A stretch of 64,000 nucleotides of DNA from Micromonospora phytophila (GCF_023656545.1 NZ_JAMOKF010000003.1:1-64000); one strand, 5' to 3'; counted from the stretch's first letter, positions 1-12,111 are shown. Program-made: numbers and translations. Notes: generated by a model from the sequence alone, not told the origin.

Positions 1-2
1 AA

Positions 3-605
3 CGCGGCACCTCGTCCACCTGCCCCGCCTGCGCAAAGCGGGTGCCGAAACCTCGGGGGCGGACCCTGTCCTGCCCGCACTGCGCATTCTCCGGCCACCG
101 TGACCTGGTCGCGGCGGCCAGCATCGCCACCCGCACCCCCGGTGGCGGATCCACCACCCCGGCAGCTGTTGTGCTGCCGGAGGTGATCACGCACCGTCGA
201 GCCGGCCGGCACCTCCCCGGTGCCGGACGGTCCCGGCGTGACCCCCGCCGCCCACCCGGGCGGCGCGAGGATCAGTTGGCCCGCGCAGGCCCGCCCCACC
301 AACCGGTGGGGAGTCGCTCGCCACAAGGCGAGGATCCACAACACCCACCGCACCCGGTGAACGTTAATGGACACCGCACTAGACCCGCGGCACTGCGCTC
401 CCTCCGGCCGCCGATTCCTCCGCCGTTGGTTCCTCCGTTGGGTCCGCTGCTGGTTCGTCGGTTGGGTCCGCCGTTGGTTCCTCCGTCGGCTCCACGCTCG
501 GCGCTGCCGTCGTTCCGCCCGTCGGCGCTGCCGTCGGTCCCTGGGTGGCGCTGTCGGACGTGGTGGGGCGGGGTGCACCCACACTGCTCCCGCCTGAAGG
601 CGTAG
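3..605 (+). pseudogene. TnpB/OrfB transposon protein, C-terminal part (cut by window edge)
   Basis: The frame is open from the window edge and shows the OrfB/TnpB zinc-ribbon: CPAC then CPHC pairs separated by about 17 residues, followed by FSGHRDLVAA. TnpB is the RNA-guided nuclease-like partner of IS200/IS605 transposons; only the zinc ribbon and the basic tail are present here. The reading frame runs on to 605, but its last 75 codons lie antisense to the 3' end of the kinase gene, so the true protein end is probably near 370. Whether the copy is intact upstream cannot be seen. Confidence 0.7.
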
Positions 606-1824
606 ATCCGCCCGCCGTCCTGTCGCCTGCTGGACGGGTCGCCGTCTGGCCAGGGGATCCGGGCGCTCGAACCGGCATACCGGCAGAACTGCGGGTGGCC
701 GGTTCGCCGCCCCCGGCGCCAGGGCTGGGTCCCCCCTGCGGTGGCGGCACCGATGTCGGCACCGCGGGGGGCACCGACGGTCGCCCGGTCGGGCCCGGCA
801 TCATCCCGGTGGGGTCAGCGAGCACCAGGACGGCAGCCACGGCGGCCAGCGATCCGAGAAGCACCGCGAGCGTGGTGTTTCCACGACTGACGGCCCGGCT
901 CGACGCGCCGCCGAGGGCCGGCTGCAGGGCGGCCAGGTGCACGGTTTGCGGCTCGGTCGAGGCCGCCCCGGTAGCTGCCCTCACCTGCCGGTCGGCCGAA
1001 TCCGCGAGGGCCTGCGCCCCGGTGGCCATGGCCGCCGCCGTCGGGAACCGGTGAGTCGGCTCCTTGGCCATCGCGGTGGCCACCAGCTGCCGAACCTCCG
1101 CCGGGACGTCCTCGGGCAGCGGCGGCGGTTCCTCTTCCAGGTGCCGCAGCGCCACCGCGACGGCGTTGTCACCCTGGTACGGGGGCTTACCGGCGAGGCA
1201 GTGGTAGACGACGGCACCCAGCGCGTAGATGTCGATCGCAGGTGTGGTCTCGTTCTTGGACACCTGCTCGGGCGCCATGTACCGGGCGGTGCCAACGACC
1301 TGGTTCGCTCCGGTCAGGCTCGCCGCTTCCTGCGTGACGGCAACGCCGAAGTCAACGAGTACGACGTGCCCGTCGGGCTCGATGATCAGATTGCTGGGCT
1401 TGACGTCACGGTGGACGAGGCCGGCGTCGTGCGCGGCCTGCAGGGCGCGGGCGGTCTGCGCGGCGACCGACATCGTCTCGGCCGTGTCCAGCCGGCCGGC
1501 CTCGGCGATCCGCTCCGCCAAGGGCTGTCCCTGCACACACTCCATCACGATGTAGGCGAGGACCGGCGCTCCGGGCCGGGACATTTCGCCGTAGTCGTAG
1601 ACCTGGGCGACACCCGGGTGACGCAGGGCCGCCATCGCGCGTGCCTCGCGGCGGAACCGTTCGCCGAAGCCGGCGTCGGTGACCAGGCCGGGATGCAGCA
1701 TCTTGACCGCCACGCAGCGGTCCAGGGTCTCGTCAACGGCCCGCCACACCTCGCCCATACCGCCGCTGGCGATCCTTTCGACCAGGCGGTAACGGTCTCC
1801 GACGAGCTGCCCCACACTCGGCAT
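379..1824 (-). CDS. Membrane-anchored serine/threonine protein kinase (PknB-like)
   Basis: Hanks-type kinase of 481 residues. Visible are the glycine loop (SGGMGEV, 20-26), the ATP lysine in VAVKM (41), HRDVKPSN (138-145) with catalytic Asp140, the DFG motif (158-160) and the APE-type motif APEQ (184-187). A single membrane helix lies at about 317-336. It is followed by an extracytoplasmic tail very rich in Pro, Thr and Glu/Asp, with repeats of the type EPT/DPT and no PASTA domain, so the outer part may be a spacer or wall-spanning stalk. The start at 1824 is chosen because GGAAG lies just upstream; a longer open frame to 2019 exists. The start codon is nested with that of the opposite-strand gene at 1823. 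The substrate is unknown. Confidence 0.92.
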   Translation of the reverse strand: MPSVGQLVGDRYRLVERIASGGMGEVWRAVDETLDRCVAVKMLHPGLVTDAGFGERFRREARAMAALRHPGVAQVYDYGEMSRPGAPVLAYIVMECVQGQPLAERIAEAGRLDTAETMSVAAQTARALQAAHDAGLVHRDVKPSNLIIEPDGHVVLVDFGVAVTQEAASLTGANQVVGTARYMAPEQVSKNETTPAIDIYALGAVVYHCLAGKPPYQGDNAVAVALRHLEEEPPPLPEDVPAEVRQLVATAMAKEPTHRFPTAAAMATGAQALADSADRQVRAATGAASTEPQTVHLAALQPALGGASSRAVSRGNTTLAVLLGSLAAVAAVLVLADPTGMMPGPTGRPSVPPAVPTSVPPPQGGPSPGAGGGEPATRSSAGMPVRAPGSPGQTATRPAGDRTAGGSTPSGGSSVGAPRPTTSDSATQGPTAAPTGGTTAAPSVEPTEEPTADPTDEPAADPTEEPTAEESAAGGSAVPRV

Positions 1825-2056
1825 GAGCTTCCGGTACCCCGGACTCGCCGATCTCAAGCACCGCAGCACCGCCCACAACCGCCGCGCCGGCGACACGGTG
1901 CTGCTGCGCCCCAACCAGAGCGACGACGTGGTGGTGCTGGCCACCGACCGGCCGGTCATCGCGAGCCGGGGCGCGGTCATGGTGGGGGCGGCCGAGTGCC
2001 CGTGCGGCTGCCCCGGCATGCCCGACGACCAGCCGGCGCGGATCAGCCTGTGCTGA
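1823..2056 (+). CDS. Small protein of unknown function with Cys-rich C-terminus
   Basis: 77-codon frame with about 95% G or C at third positions, much higher than expected for an antisense shadow, so I consider it real. The protein has a mixed alpha/beta-looking middle (DTVLLRPNQSDDVVVLA) and a C-terminal cluster ECPCGCPGMP plus a final Cys, which could bind metal or form disulfides. No family is recognised. Its ATG and the kinase ATG on the other strand share the sequence CATG at 1822-1825, so each promoter must lie inside the other gene. Ribosome-binding sequence upstream is weak. A later start cannot be excluded. Confidence 0.6.
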   Translation: MSFRYPGLADLKHRSTAHNRRAGDTVLLRPNQSDDVVVLATDRPVIASRGAVMVGAAECPCGCPGMPDDQPARISLC

Positions 2057-2093
2057 CCACGGCCGGTGGCGCGTCAGACCTACCCTGTGCGGT

Positions 2094-2720
2094 ATGGCAC
2101 AGGCCGTACTCGCGATGGTGGCGGCCGTGGTCGGAGCGGCGATCACCGCATTCGCCACGATCTACGGGCCGCTCAAGAGCATGCGGCGCCTCAACGTGGC
2201 TGAAACCGAGCGGGCGCGGCTAGTGCGGCGCGACGAGGCGGTGGAGTGCTTCATCGCGCTCCGTTCGACCACCCGACGGTGGCTGGACGAACTTGAGAGG
2301 ATCCACGAGGAACTGCAGAGCGGCAGACGCCTCACGGTGGAGGATTTTGACAACCGCTCGGTGTCCTTGAAGAGCGACTGCCTCGGTCTGCGTGACGAGT
2401 TGGCCAAGTACTGGAAGCCGGTTGATTCCAACGAGGGCTCCCACCGTTTGACCATCAACTTCCTGCTACTCGCGACCAAACGGCTACGTCAGGTCGTGCT
2501 TGGCGCTGGCTCCGGGGATGGCGATGCCAGCCTGAATCGGATCGGCGAGCACCTCATGCTGATTCGCCTCAATCGCGTGCAGCTGAACGAGTTCCTGTTC
2601 CGCCGCATTGAAGAGTTGCACGGGGCGCCCACCGGCGAGTACCACGACCAGGCGTACCTGAGGGAAATCCGCATGGCTGTGAGGCAGTACGAGTCGCTGA
2701 ACTGGAAGGGCGACGCCTGA
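2094..2720 (+). CDS. Membrane-anchored protein of unknown function
   Basis: 208 residues. The N-terminus (about 2-27) is a hydrophobic segment rich in Ala and Val, predicted to be a single membrane anchor or uncleaved signal. The rest is charged and helical (RRWLDELERIHEEL and similar), suggesting a cytoplasmic helical bundle. Overall layout resembles small actinobacterial anchored proteins of unknown role; I recognise no catalytic motif. It follows the 77-codon gene by 37 bp on the same strand and could be cotranscribed with it. Codon use is somewhat less GC-biased than in the neighbours. Confidence 0.75.
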   Translation: MAQAVLAMVAAVVGAAITAFATIYGPLKSMRRLNVAETERARLVRRDEAVECFIALRSTTRRWLDELERIHEELQSGRRLTVEDFDNRSVSLKSDCLGLRDELAKYWKPVDSNEGSHRLTINFLLLATKRLRQVVLGAGSGDGDASLNRIGEHLMLIRLNRVQLNEFLFRRIEELHGAPTGEYHDQAYLREIRMAVRQYESLNWKGDA

Positions 2721-2745
2721 GAGGGCGATCGGCCGCGACCCGGAC

Positions 2746-2874
2746 ATGGACATGGCCTGGGTCAAGGCGGAGGCGAGACGGGCACCGGTGCCGACTGTCG
2801 CCGACGGCCGGGTGGGCTCGCCCGGTTGGCGGTACGGATGGCTGCACCGGTTGAAGGGAAGCAGCGTCGGCTAG
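2746..2874 (+). CDS. Possible 42-residue reading frame, unidentified
   Basis: Short frame starting MDMAWVKAEARR, basic and with three Trp, directly after the membrane-anchored gene. The frame is open through the stop of that gene region and could be a leftover 3' end of a lost gene. There is no clear ribosome-binding site. It is listed because the composition looks protein-like; it may not be expressed. Confidence 0.2.
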   Translation: MDMAWVKAEARRAPVPTVADGRVGSPGWRYGWLHRLKGSSVG

Positions 2875-3083
2875 CTGCGGTAGTCCTTGGGCTTGGTCAC
2901 TGTCTGTCCGTACCTCAGCCCGAACGAGTGCTGCTGGCCGTGGTCGTTGAGACCGACGAGCTTCATGCCGTGTACCCGGTGTTGCACGGCGGTCAATCTA
3001 ACTTGCAAGCTGCTTCCGTTCGGCCAGGTGTGCCGGACAACGTCACCGACTCTCAGGCTCTCGGCCGGAACATCCTGGTCCAT
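2871..3083 (-). CDS. Small conserved-looking protein, unknown function
   Basis: 70 residues, starting MDQDVPAESLRVGDVV. The pattern VGDVVRHTWPNG followed by alternating hydrophobic and polar residues suggests a compact beta-barrel (KOW or SH3-like), but this is inference from sequence pattern only. Ends convergent with the short 42-codon frame and shares 4 bp with it. No partner gene is evident; the upstream 250 bp (3084-3335) separates it from the divergent protease gene and holds no other frame I can support. Confidence 0.5.
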   Translation of the reverse strand: MDQDVPAESLRVGDVVRHTWPNGSSLQVRLTAVQHRVHGMKLVGLNDHGQQHSFGLRYGQTVTKPKDYRS

Positions 3084-3335
3084 GACTGCATCCTGCCGTC
3101 GTCACGGCTTCCGGGCTAGCCGGTTACGAGCTGGAAGCGGAGCAATGGGCAGAGATCAGCCGGGGTTCGGAGGCTGTTGGTCAGCACGGCCGTCGCCACA
3201 ACTTGACTGCTCCGGGTAGCTGCCGGGCGCCTGGACAACCAGGTCGCCATACATTGATAAGCTTGCATGTTTCGATTGCTTTCGTGTATGAAGGCTGAAG
3301 GCACGCCTGGTGCTGGTTCCTGGGGAGGAGCGACG

Positions 3336-4565
3336 ATGAAACATGCCCTACGCCGCCTACGAACGGCGGCGGTCGCGCTCGGCGCCTGCACACTTGGGCT
3401 GAGCCTGCTGTCGGTACCCGCCGCCGAGGCGTACTCGGTGCGACCTCTCGCACCACACTCCGAGCGGGCACCTGAATCGGATCAGTTCTCGGCCGAGGGC
3501 GTCACCACGGTCGGTGAACTGCGCACCGTGGAGGGTTCGCTGTCCTACGCTCGGGAGGGCCGGACACAGGTCATTCGGCATCCCGGCGCGTCGTACGTCA
3601 AGGTGCACTTCAGCTCACTGCGACTGGCCCACGGCGACTACGTGACGGTGTCGAGCCCCGACGGCCGGGAGAGCTACCGGTACGACCGCTACCTGAACCG
3701 GGCGACCGGCTCGGACTACACCACCGACGGGCAGCCGGGCTTCTGGGCGATGTCGGTGGAGGGCGACACCGCGGTGGTGACGCTGCACAGCAGCCGCTCC
3801 TCCCGTGGCGGCGCCGCAACCATCGACCGGTTTTGGCGCGGCTACGACCGCACGGAGATCACGCAGTACAACCTCTCCACGCAGTCGGTCTGCAGCACCG
3901 ACGCTCGCCGCGACGTGGTCTGCTACCAGAACAGTCACCCCAGCGAGTACGCCCGCGGCAGGGCGGTGGCGCGGCTGCTGATCAGCGGCGGTGGGATGTG
4001 CACCACCTGGCGGGTCGGCAACACCAACCGCATGCTGACCAACAAGCACTGCTTCTCGACGCAGTCCGCCGTCAGCGGCAGCGAGATGCAGTTCAACTAC
4101 CAGTGCGCCACCTGCGGCGGCGCGAACCCCGGCCCCGGCACCAAGGTGAGCGGCGCCACCCTCTACAAGGTGAGCAGCGGTGGGTCCGGCGAACTGGACT
4201 ACACCCTGTATTCGGTGAACAACTTCACCAGCATCCAGAGCTTCGGCACGCTGTACCTGGCGACGACCGCCACCAGCACCGGCACGCGGATGTACATCCC
4301 GGGGCACGGCGACGGCAGGCCGAAGCGACTGTCGATCTACGAGGACACCCAGAACGGTGCGACGTGCACCGTACGGAACGCGAACTACAACACCTGGAAC
4401 ATCAGCTACAGCTGTGACACCTCCGGCGGCAACTCGGGCTCGCCGGTGCTGAACGCCAGCCACCGGGTGATCGCCCTGCACCACCTCGGCGGTTGCCCGT
4501 CGAACCAGGGCGCAAAGGCACACCTGATCTACAACCAGATCGCCAGCCTGATCGACAACGGCTGA
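3336..4565 (+). CDS. Secreted trypsin-like serine endopeptidase
   Basis: 409 residues with a classical signal peptide: basic MKHALRRLR, a hydrophobic core and a likely cleavage after AEA near residue 30. A pro-region of about 130-170 residues precedes the catalytic domain. The triad is visible: His in LTNKHCF, Asp in GELDYTL, and Ser in CDTSGGNSGSPV. Paired cysteines (around GMCTTW, KHCF, CATCGG, CTV, SCDTS, GGCPS) indicate disulfides. The pattern resembles lysyl-endopeptidase/S1 proteases of soil bacteria. The start is fixed by the strong GGGGAGGAG site 5 bp upstream. It is monocistronic, followed by a long hairpin shared with the convergent rox gene. Confidence 0.9.
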   Translation: MKHALRRLRTAAVALGACTLGLSLLSVPAAEAYSVRPLAPHSERAPESDQFSAEGVTTVGELRTVEGSLSYAREGRTQVIRHPGASYVKVHFSSLRLAHGDYVTVSSPDGRESYRYDRYLNRATGSDYTTDGQPGFWAMSVEGDTAVVTLHSSRSSRGGAATIDRFWRGYDRTEITQYNLSTQSVCSTDARRDVVCYQNSHPSEYARGRAVARLLISGGGMCTTWRVGNTNRMLTNKHCFSTQSAVSGSEMQFNYQCATCGGANPGPGTKVSGATLYKVSSGGSGELDYTLYSVNNFTSIQSFGTLYLATTATSTGTRMYIPGHGDGRPKRLSIYEDTQNGATCTVRNANYNTWNISYSCDTSGGNSGSPVLNASHRVIALHHLGGCPSNQGAKAHLIYNQIASLIDNG

Positions 4566-4591
4566 CGACGGCTGACAACGACGGGTCCGGG

Positions 4592-4624
4592 GACTCGGCC
4601 GGTGCGGTACGCACCGGCCGAGTC
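4592..4624. terminator. Bidirectional hairpin between convergent protease and rox genes
   Basis: Perfect 15-bp stem (GACTCGGCCGGTGCG and its complement) with a 3-nt loop. It lies 27 bp after the protease stop and 27 bp after the rox stop on the other strand. There is no strong U-tract, as is common in actinomycetes. Confidence 0.8.
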
Positions 4625-4651
4625 ACACCCCTTCCAGCCACATTTGCGAAC

Positions 4652-6382
<1,731 letters not shown>

Positions 6383-6474
6383 TCAAGGTCGTCTCGAAGC
6401 GGTGGCGCGCCACGCACGGCGATGCCGGCGGAAACGGCCCGGGCGGGGAACCGGCGAAGCACGTCCGGCAGGGC

Positions 6475-6960
6475 AACCGCAAGCCGTACGTCTTCCGCGG
6501 CCTGATCCACTGCGCCGGTGACGCCTACTCACGCTGCCGCTTCCTTCAGAAGTACGCCCTCGCCAACCAGGTCGAACACCCGGGCAACGTCTGTCTGCGC
6601 GAGGACGCCCTCACCGATCCGCTCGACACCTGGCTGGCCTCCGCCTTCGCACCCCACCGCATCGAACCGGTGATCACCGCGATGGTCGACGCCCAGCCCT
6701 TGGAGCAGCCACCCGCAGCGGCCACGGCAGCCCGAACGATCATCACCCGATGCGACATCAAGCCGCAGCGCAACCGCGCCCATGACGCCGGAGCGGACCC
6801 GGCGGTGGTCACCGGCTGCATCGCCCGGACAGAACGCGCCCGCGCCGAGGCCGACCTCCCCCACCAGCGGGCAACAGCCCTCGCCGGGATGAGCCGAGCA
6901 GAGAACACGAGCCCGATCGAGGCACGCTGCTCGCCCCAGATGCGAAAGATCGAATGGTCA
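6475..6960 (+). pseudogene. Serine recombinase, internal fragment
   Basis: Plus-strand frame reading RKPYVFRGLIHCAG, then YSRCRF, YALANQVEHPGNVCLRED, and HDAGADPAVVTGCIARTERA. This is the zinc-ribbon and coiled-coil part of a large serine recombinase. The catalytic N-terminal domain is absent, some of the cysteine region between HCAG and YSRCRF is deleted, and the similarity stops near MSRAE (about 6900). Not functional. The end of the same protein type is found at 8195-8315 and again at 27180-27545. Confidence 0.7.
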
Positions 6961-6998
6961 GCGGAATGCCTGCGTCACGCCCCAAGGCGGGCAGTGGG

Positions 6999-7817
6999 TC
7001 AGGAGGCTGTGGCGGGCTTCTTGGTGGGGTCGGTCGAGGTGGCGCCGTGAGTGGGGCGGCGGGTCAGGACCTGGGGGCCGGAAGCCGTGATGGCGACTGT
7101 GTGTTCGGAGTGGGCGGTGCGGGAGCCGTCGGCGGAGCGGATCGTCCAGCCGTCGTTGTCGAACGTGATTTTGTCGGTGGAGCGGCAGAACCAGGGCTCG
7201 ATGGCGATGGTGAGGCCGGGGTCGAGTTTCATGCCGCGGCGGGCACGGCCGTTGTTGGGGACGTGCGGGGCCTCGTGCATGGTGCGGCCGATGCCGTGGC
7301 CGCCGAACTCGGCGTTGACGCCGTAGCCGTAGGAGTGGGCGACCTCGCCGATCGCGGCGGAGATGTCGCCGAGGCGGCCGCCGGGCTGGGCGGCGGTGAT
7401 GCCGGCCTCCAGGGCGACCTCGGTGGCCTCGATCAGCCTCAGGTCGGCCGGGTCGGGGGTGCCGACGATGACGGAGAGCGCGGAGTCGGCGACCCAGCCG
7501 TCGATGCCGGCCGCCATGTCGATGCTGAGCAGGTCACCGTCGCGCAAAACATAGTCGTGCGGCAGGCCGTGCAGCACCGCGTCGTTGACCGACAGGCACA
7601 GCACGTTGCGGAACGGGCCGCGGCCGAACGAAGGGGCGTAGTCCCAGTAGCAGGAATCGGCGCCGCGTTCGGTGATCCGGCGGCGGGCGTGGTGTTCGAG
7701 GTCCATCAGGTTGACGCCGACTGCGGCGACACCGCTCAGCTCGGCGAGCAGCTCGCCGACGAACTGGCCGGTCACCGCCATCCGGCCGATCTCCTCGGCG
7801 GACTTGAGCTCGATCAC
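6999..7817 (-). CDS. map: Methionine aminopeptidase, type I
   Basis: 272 residues; removes N-terminal Met from nascent proteins. The five metal ligands of the pita-bread fold are visible: Asp in LLSIDMAAG, Asp in WVADSA, His in GGHGIGRTMHE, Glu in IAIEPWF and Glu in HSEHTVAI. Start is GTG at 7817, with GGGAGG 8 bp upstream. It lacks the N-terminal SH3-binding extension of some actinobacterial MetAPs and is probably a second, accessory copy. It is divergent from a small XRE regulator with an AT-rich palindrome between them, suggesting control by that regulator. The C-terminal tail (TSTDPTKKPATAS) is low-complexity. Confidence 0.92.
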   Translation of the reverse strand: MIELKSAEEIGRMAVTGQFVGELLAELSGVAAVGVNLMDLEHHARRRITERGADSCYWDYAPSFGRGPFRNVLCLSVNDAVLHGLPHDYVLRDGDLLSIDMAAGIDGWVADSALSVIVGTPDPADLRLIEATEVALEAGITAAQPGGRLGDISAAIGEVAHSYGYGVNAEFGGHGIGRTMHEAPHVPNNGRARRGMKLDPGLTIAIEPWFCRSTDKITFDNDGWTIRSADGSRTAHSEHTVAITASGPQVLTRRPTHGATSTDPTKKPATAS

Positions 7818-7839
7818 GACAGCCTCCCTCTCCGGATGC

Positions 7840-7853
7840 GGTATTTTTATACC
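7840..7853. promoter_or_regulatory. Palindrome GGTAT-TTTT-ATACC between map and XRE genes
   Basis: Perfect 5-bp arms with a TTTT centre in the 76-bp divergent gap, AT-rich against very GC-rich surroundings. It is placed where promoters of both genes should be and is the best candidate operator for the XRE protein. Function is inferred from position and symmetry only. Confidence 0.55.
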
Positions 7854-7893
7854 ACGCCAGGTCGGGGATGCTCCGGAGGGATATCCTGCTGGC

Positions 7894-8187
7894 ATGGTTC
7901 GCCAACCACTCACCGCCGAACAGATCGCAGCGGGCCAGCGCCTCGGAGCCGCCCTGCGGGCCGCGCGGGCCGGCCGCAGCCTCGTCGAGGTGGCCCTGGC
8001 AGCCGGCATCTCCCCCGAGACGCTGCGCAAGATCGAGGCGGGCCGCCTTCCCGCACCGGCGTTCGGCACCGTGGTCTGCCTCAGCCAGGCCCTCGACGTC
8101 CCCCTCAGCGACCTGGCCAACGTCTGGCTGGCCGACATGCCCACCCGCCAGGCGTCCCAGAGACCAGCCGCCCAAGTACTTCTCTAG
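7894..8187 (+). CDS. XRE-family helix-turn-helix regulator
   Basis: 97 residues with one HTH domain (about 12-75): GQRLGAALRAARAGRSLVEV, then AAGISPETLRKIEAGR, the typical second and third helices of the Cro/CI fold. There is no extra sensor domain, so it probably acts as a small dimeric repressor. The start ATG has GGAGGG 13 bp upstream; an upstream frame exists but lacks a site. It is divergent from map, and the pair looks like one regulatory unit. The ligand or signal is unknown. Confidence 0.85.
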   Translation: MVRQPLTAEQIAAGQRLGAALRAARAGRSLVEVALAAGISPETLRKIEAGRLPAPAFGTVVCLSQALDVPLSDLANVWLADMPTRQASQRPAAQVLL

Positions 8188-8194
8188 GAGATCC

Positions 8195-8315
8195 GTTTCA
8201 GGGTTCCGTGAGGGCTTGCCGGGTGTAATGGCTGGTCTTGGTGCCCGAGGACTGACGTCGGCCACACATCCATGATCGCCATTCAGGCCAACTACGACTG
8301 GCACCCGGCTAGCTG
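8195..8315 (+). pseudogene. Serine recombinase 3'-end remnant and boundary sequence
   Basis: The frame reading GVMAGLGARGLTSATHP-stop resembles the C-terminal end of the recombinase remnant at 27180 (GVMGRVRGATLTTNP-stop). Both are followed by CCATGATCG and a related stretch containing AACTACNACTGGC (8271-8311 against 27501-27537). The match is visible by eye but was not scored. It suggests that the recombinase fragment at 6475 and this tail were once one gene, now interrupted by the map/XRE pair. Confidence 0.4.
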
Positions 8316-8348
8316 TGCCCGGCCCGGATGGGCGAATCCGATGGCGGA

Positions 8349-8387
8349 CGAGCCCCGGTCGATCGCTGGTGGATCGACCGGGGCTCG
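8349..8387 (-). terminator. katG terminator
   Basis: Perfect 16-bp inverted repeat (CGAGCCCCGGTCGATC and its complement) with a 7-nt loop, beginning 15 bp beyond the katG stop on the katG strand. The long GC-rich hairpin without a U-run is usual for this kind of genome. Confidence 0.8.
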
Positions 8388-8402
8388 CCGGTTGGAGCCG
8401 GG

Positions 8403-10679
<2,277 letters not shown>

Positions 10680-10702
10680 TTACTTCCTTCCGAACTGGTG
10701 GA

Positions 10703-11131
10703 TCACTGGGAGGTGCGTTCGGTCGCACAGTCGGGGCAGGTGCCCCAATAGACGACCTCCGCCTCGTCGACCACGAAACCGTGGTCGTCCGAGGCGGTGA
10801 GACAGGGAGCGTGGCCGACAGCGCAATCGACGTCGGCGATCGCGCCGCAGGAGCGGCACACGACATGGTGGTGGTTGTCCCCCACCCGCGACTCGTAGCG
10901 GGCGGTCGCACCGGCAGGCTGGATGCGCCGCACCAGACCGGCGTCGGTGAGCGCACGAAGCACGTCGTACACCGCCTGGTGGGAGACCGTGGGCTGATCC
11001 GCCCGCACCAGCGCGATCACCGTGTCGGTGTCGACGTGCGGATGGTCGCGCAGAGCTGCGAGCACCGCCAACCGGGGCCGGGTCACGCGCAACGAGACCG
11101 CCCGCAGCTGGGTCTCGAAGTCGGACGACAT
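10703..11131 (-). CDS. furA: Fur-family peroxide-responsive repressor FurA
   Basis: 142 residues. N-terminal winged helix (SHQAVYDVLRAL recognition region) and C-terminal metal-binding dimer domain, with HHHVVCRSCG supplying His and Cys ligands and a second CPDC near the end that would hold structural zinc. In mycobacteria and streptomycetes FurA represses its own operon with katG and is inactivated by peroxide. The start at 11131 is chosen from homology and because the -10 box lies only 7 bp upstream, giving a leaderless message. A longer frame to 11251 runs through the promoter and is rejected. Confidence 0.95.
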   Translation of the reverse strand: MSSDFETQLRAVSLRVTRPRLAVLAALRDHPHVDTDTVIALVRADQPTVSHQAVYDVLRALTDAGLVRRIQPAGATARYESRVGDNHHHVVCRSCGAIADVDCAVGHAPCLTASDDHGFVVDEAEVVYWGTCPDCATERTSQ

Positions 11132-11137
11132 GTAATG

Positions 11138-11167
11138 AACATAGTCCGATTTTCTGGAATGAATCAA
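11138..11167 (-). promoter_or_regulatory. furA-katG promoter and FurA box
   Basis: On the furA strand, TTGATT (11167-11162) and TATGTT (11143-11138) are separated by 18 bp. The spacer contains CATTCCAGAA, the sequence known from FurA operators of mycobacteria and streptomycetes. The -10 hexamer ends 7 nt before the ATG, so the message is predicted to be leaderless, as reported for furA elsewhere. Confidence 0.8.
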
Positions 11168-11312
11168 GTTTTTCGTCGTCTCAACCCGCACACTTTCCAC
11201 GCAGACCCGACCACCCGGGCCAACGTCCGCCCGTCTCCCCGTCGACGGCACCGTTCACGTCCTGCCTGAATCGGCCCCCGCGCTGAGCCGCGGACGGGGA
11301 GTGCGTGGCGGG

Positions 11313-12050
11313 TCAGAACATGCCGCCGCCAGCTCCGATCGTCTGGCCGGTGATCCAACCGCCCTGCTCGGAGACCAGGAAGCGGACGATGTCGGCGATG
11401 TCCTCCGGCTGGCCGACCCGGCCGAGCGGCGTCTTCGCGACCTCGGCGTCGATGACGGCCTGCCCTGCCTTGATTAGCGCCGGGGTCAGCACCGCGCCGG
11501 GCAGCACACTGTTGACCGTGATGCCACGGGCGCCCACCTCGTTGGCCAGCACCCGCACCAGGTGGTCGACGGCGGCCTTGCTCGCCGCGTAGACGCCCGT
11601 TCCGGGGCGCGGCATCAGGGTCAGCCCGGCGGAGATCGCGACAATCCGCCCGCCGTCGGGTAGCCGGATCGCGGCCTCGCGCAGCGCGATGAACCCCGAC
11701 CGCACGTTCGTGGCGAAGATCGCGTCGAACTGCTCGTCGGACGTGTCGGCGATCGTGCCGTGGGTCGTGTTGGAGGCGTTGAGCACCACGGTGTCGAGGT
11801 GGCCGAACTCCCTCTCCGCGACGTCGAACAACCCGCGCAGCTGCGCGGCGTCGGCGATGTCGGCCGGCGCGGCGACCGCGATGCCGCCGACCGCCTGGAT
11901 GCCGCGTACGACGTCCTCGGCGTCCTGTCGAGACGACGGGTAGTAGTTGACGACCACGCTGGCCCCGTCGCCGGCGAGGCGTTCGGCGATCGCCCTGCCG
12001 ATACCCTGCGACGCTCCCGTTACCAGCGCGACCCTGCCTTGCAGTGTCAT
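11313..12050 (-). CDS. Short-chain dehydrogenase/reductase
   Basis: 245 residues, classical SDR. Cofactor motif TGASQGIG (11-18), VVNYY after the second strand (no acidic residue, so NADPH is likely), LNASN in place of NNAG, and the catalytic YAASK pair with Ser in AISAG. The C-terminus GWITGQTIGAGGGMF is typical of FabG-like SDRs. The start at 12050 is from homology; the frame continues to 12317 without support. It is divergent from a TetR gene with a palindromic site between them, so it is probably the repressed target. Substrate unknown. Confidence 0.9.
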   Translation of the reverse strand: MTLQGRVALVTGASQGIGRAIAERLAGDGASVVVNYYPSSRQDAEDVVRGIQAVGGIAVAAPADIADAAQLRGLFDVAEREFGHLDTVVLNASNTTHGTIADTSDEQFDAIFATNVRSGFIALREAAIRLPDGGRIVAISAGLTLMPRPGTGVYAASKAAVDHLVRVLANEVGARGITVNSVLPGAVLTPALIKAGQAVIDAEVAKTPLGRVGQPEDIADIVRFLVSEQGGWITGQTIGAGGGMF

Positions 12051-12095
12051 CTGAAAGACCTTCCCTCGTGCAACCGGGATCTTTTCGGAGTAGGT

Positions 12096-12111
12096 TCTGA
12101 CAGTTGTCAGA
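12096..12111. promoter_or_regulatory. Palindromic operator TCTGACAGTTGTCAGA
   Basis: 7-bp perfect arms around a 2-bp centre in the gap between the SDR and TetR genes. A degenerate second copy (CTGACAAGCGTCAA) lies at 12123-12136. This is the expected form and place for the TetR operator; the actual binder is inferred. Confidence 0.7.

Noticed and set aside
6954-8228. Plus-strand frame of 424 codons
   Set aside because: Glycine-rich shadow of the methionine aminopeptidase gene.
10703-11251. Longer furA start at 11251
   Set aside because: It would place the promoter and FurA box inside the coding region; the shorter start matches the family.
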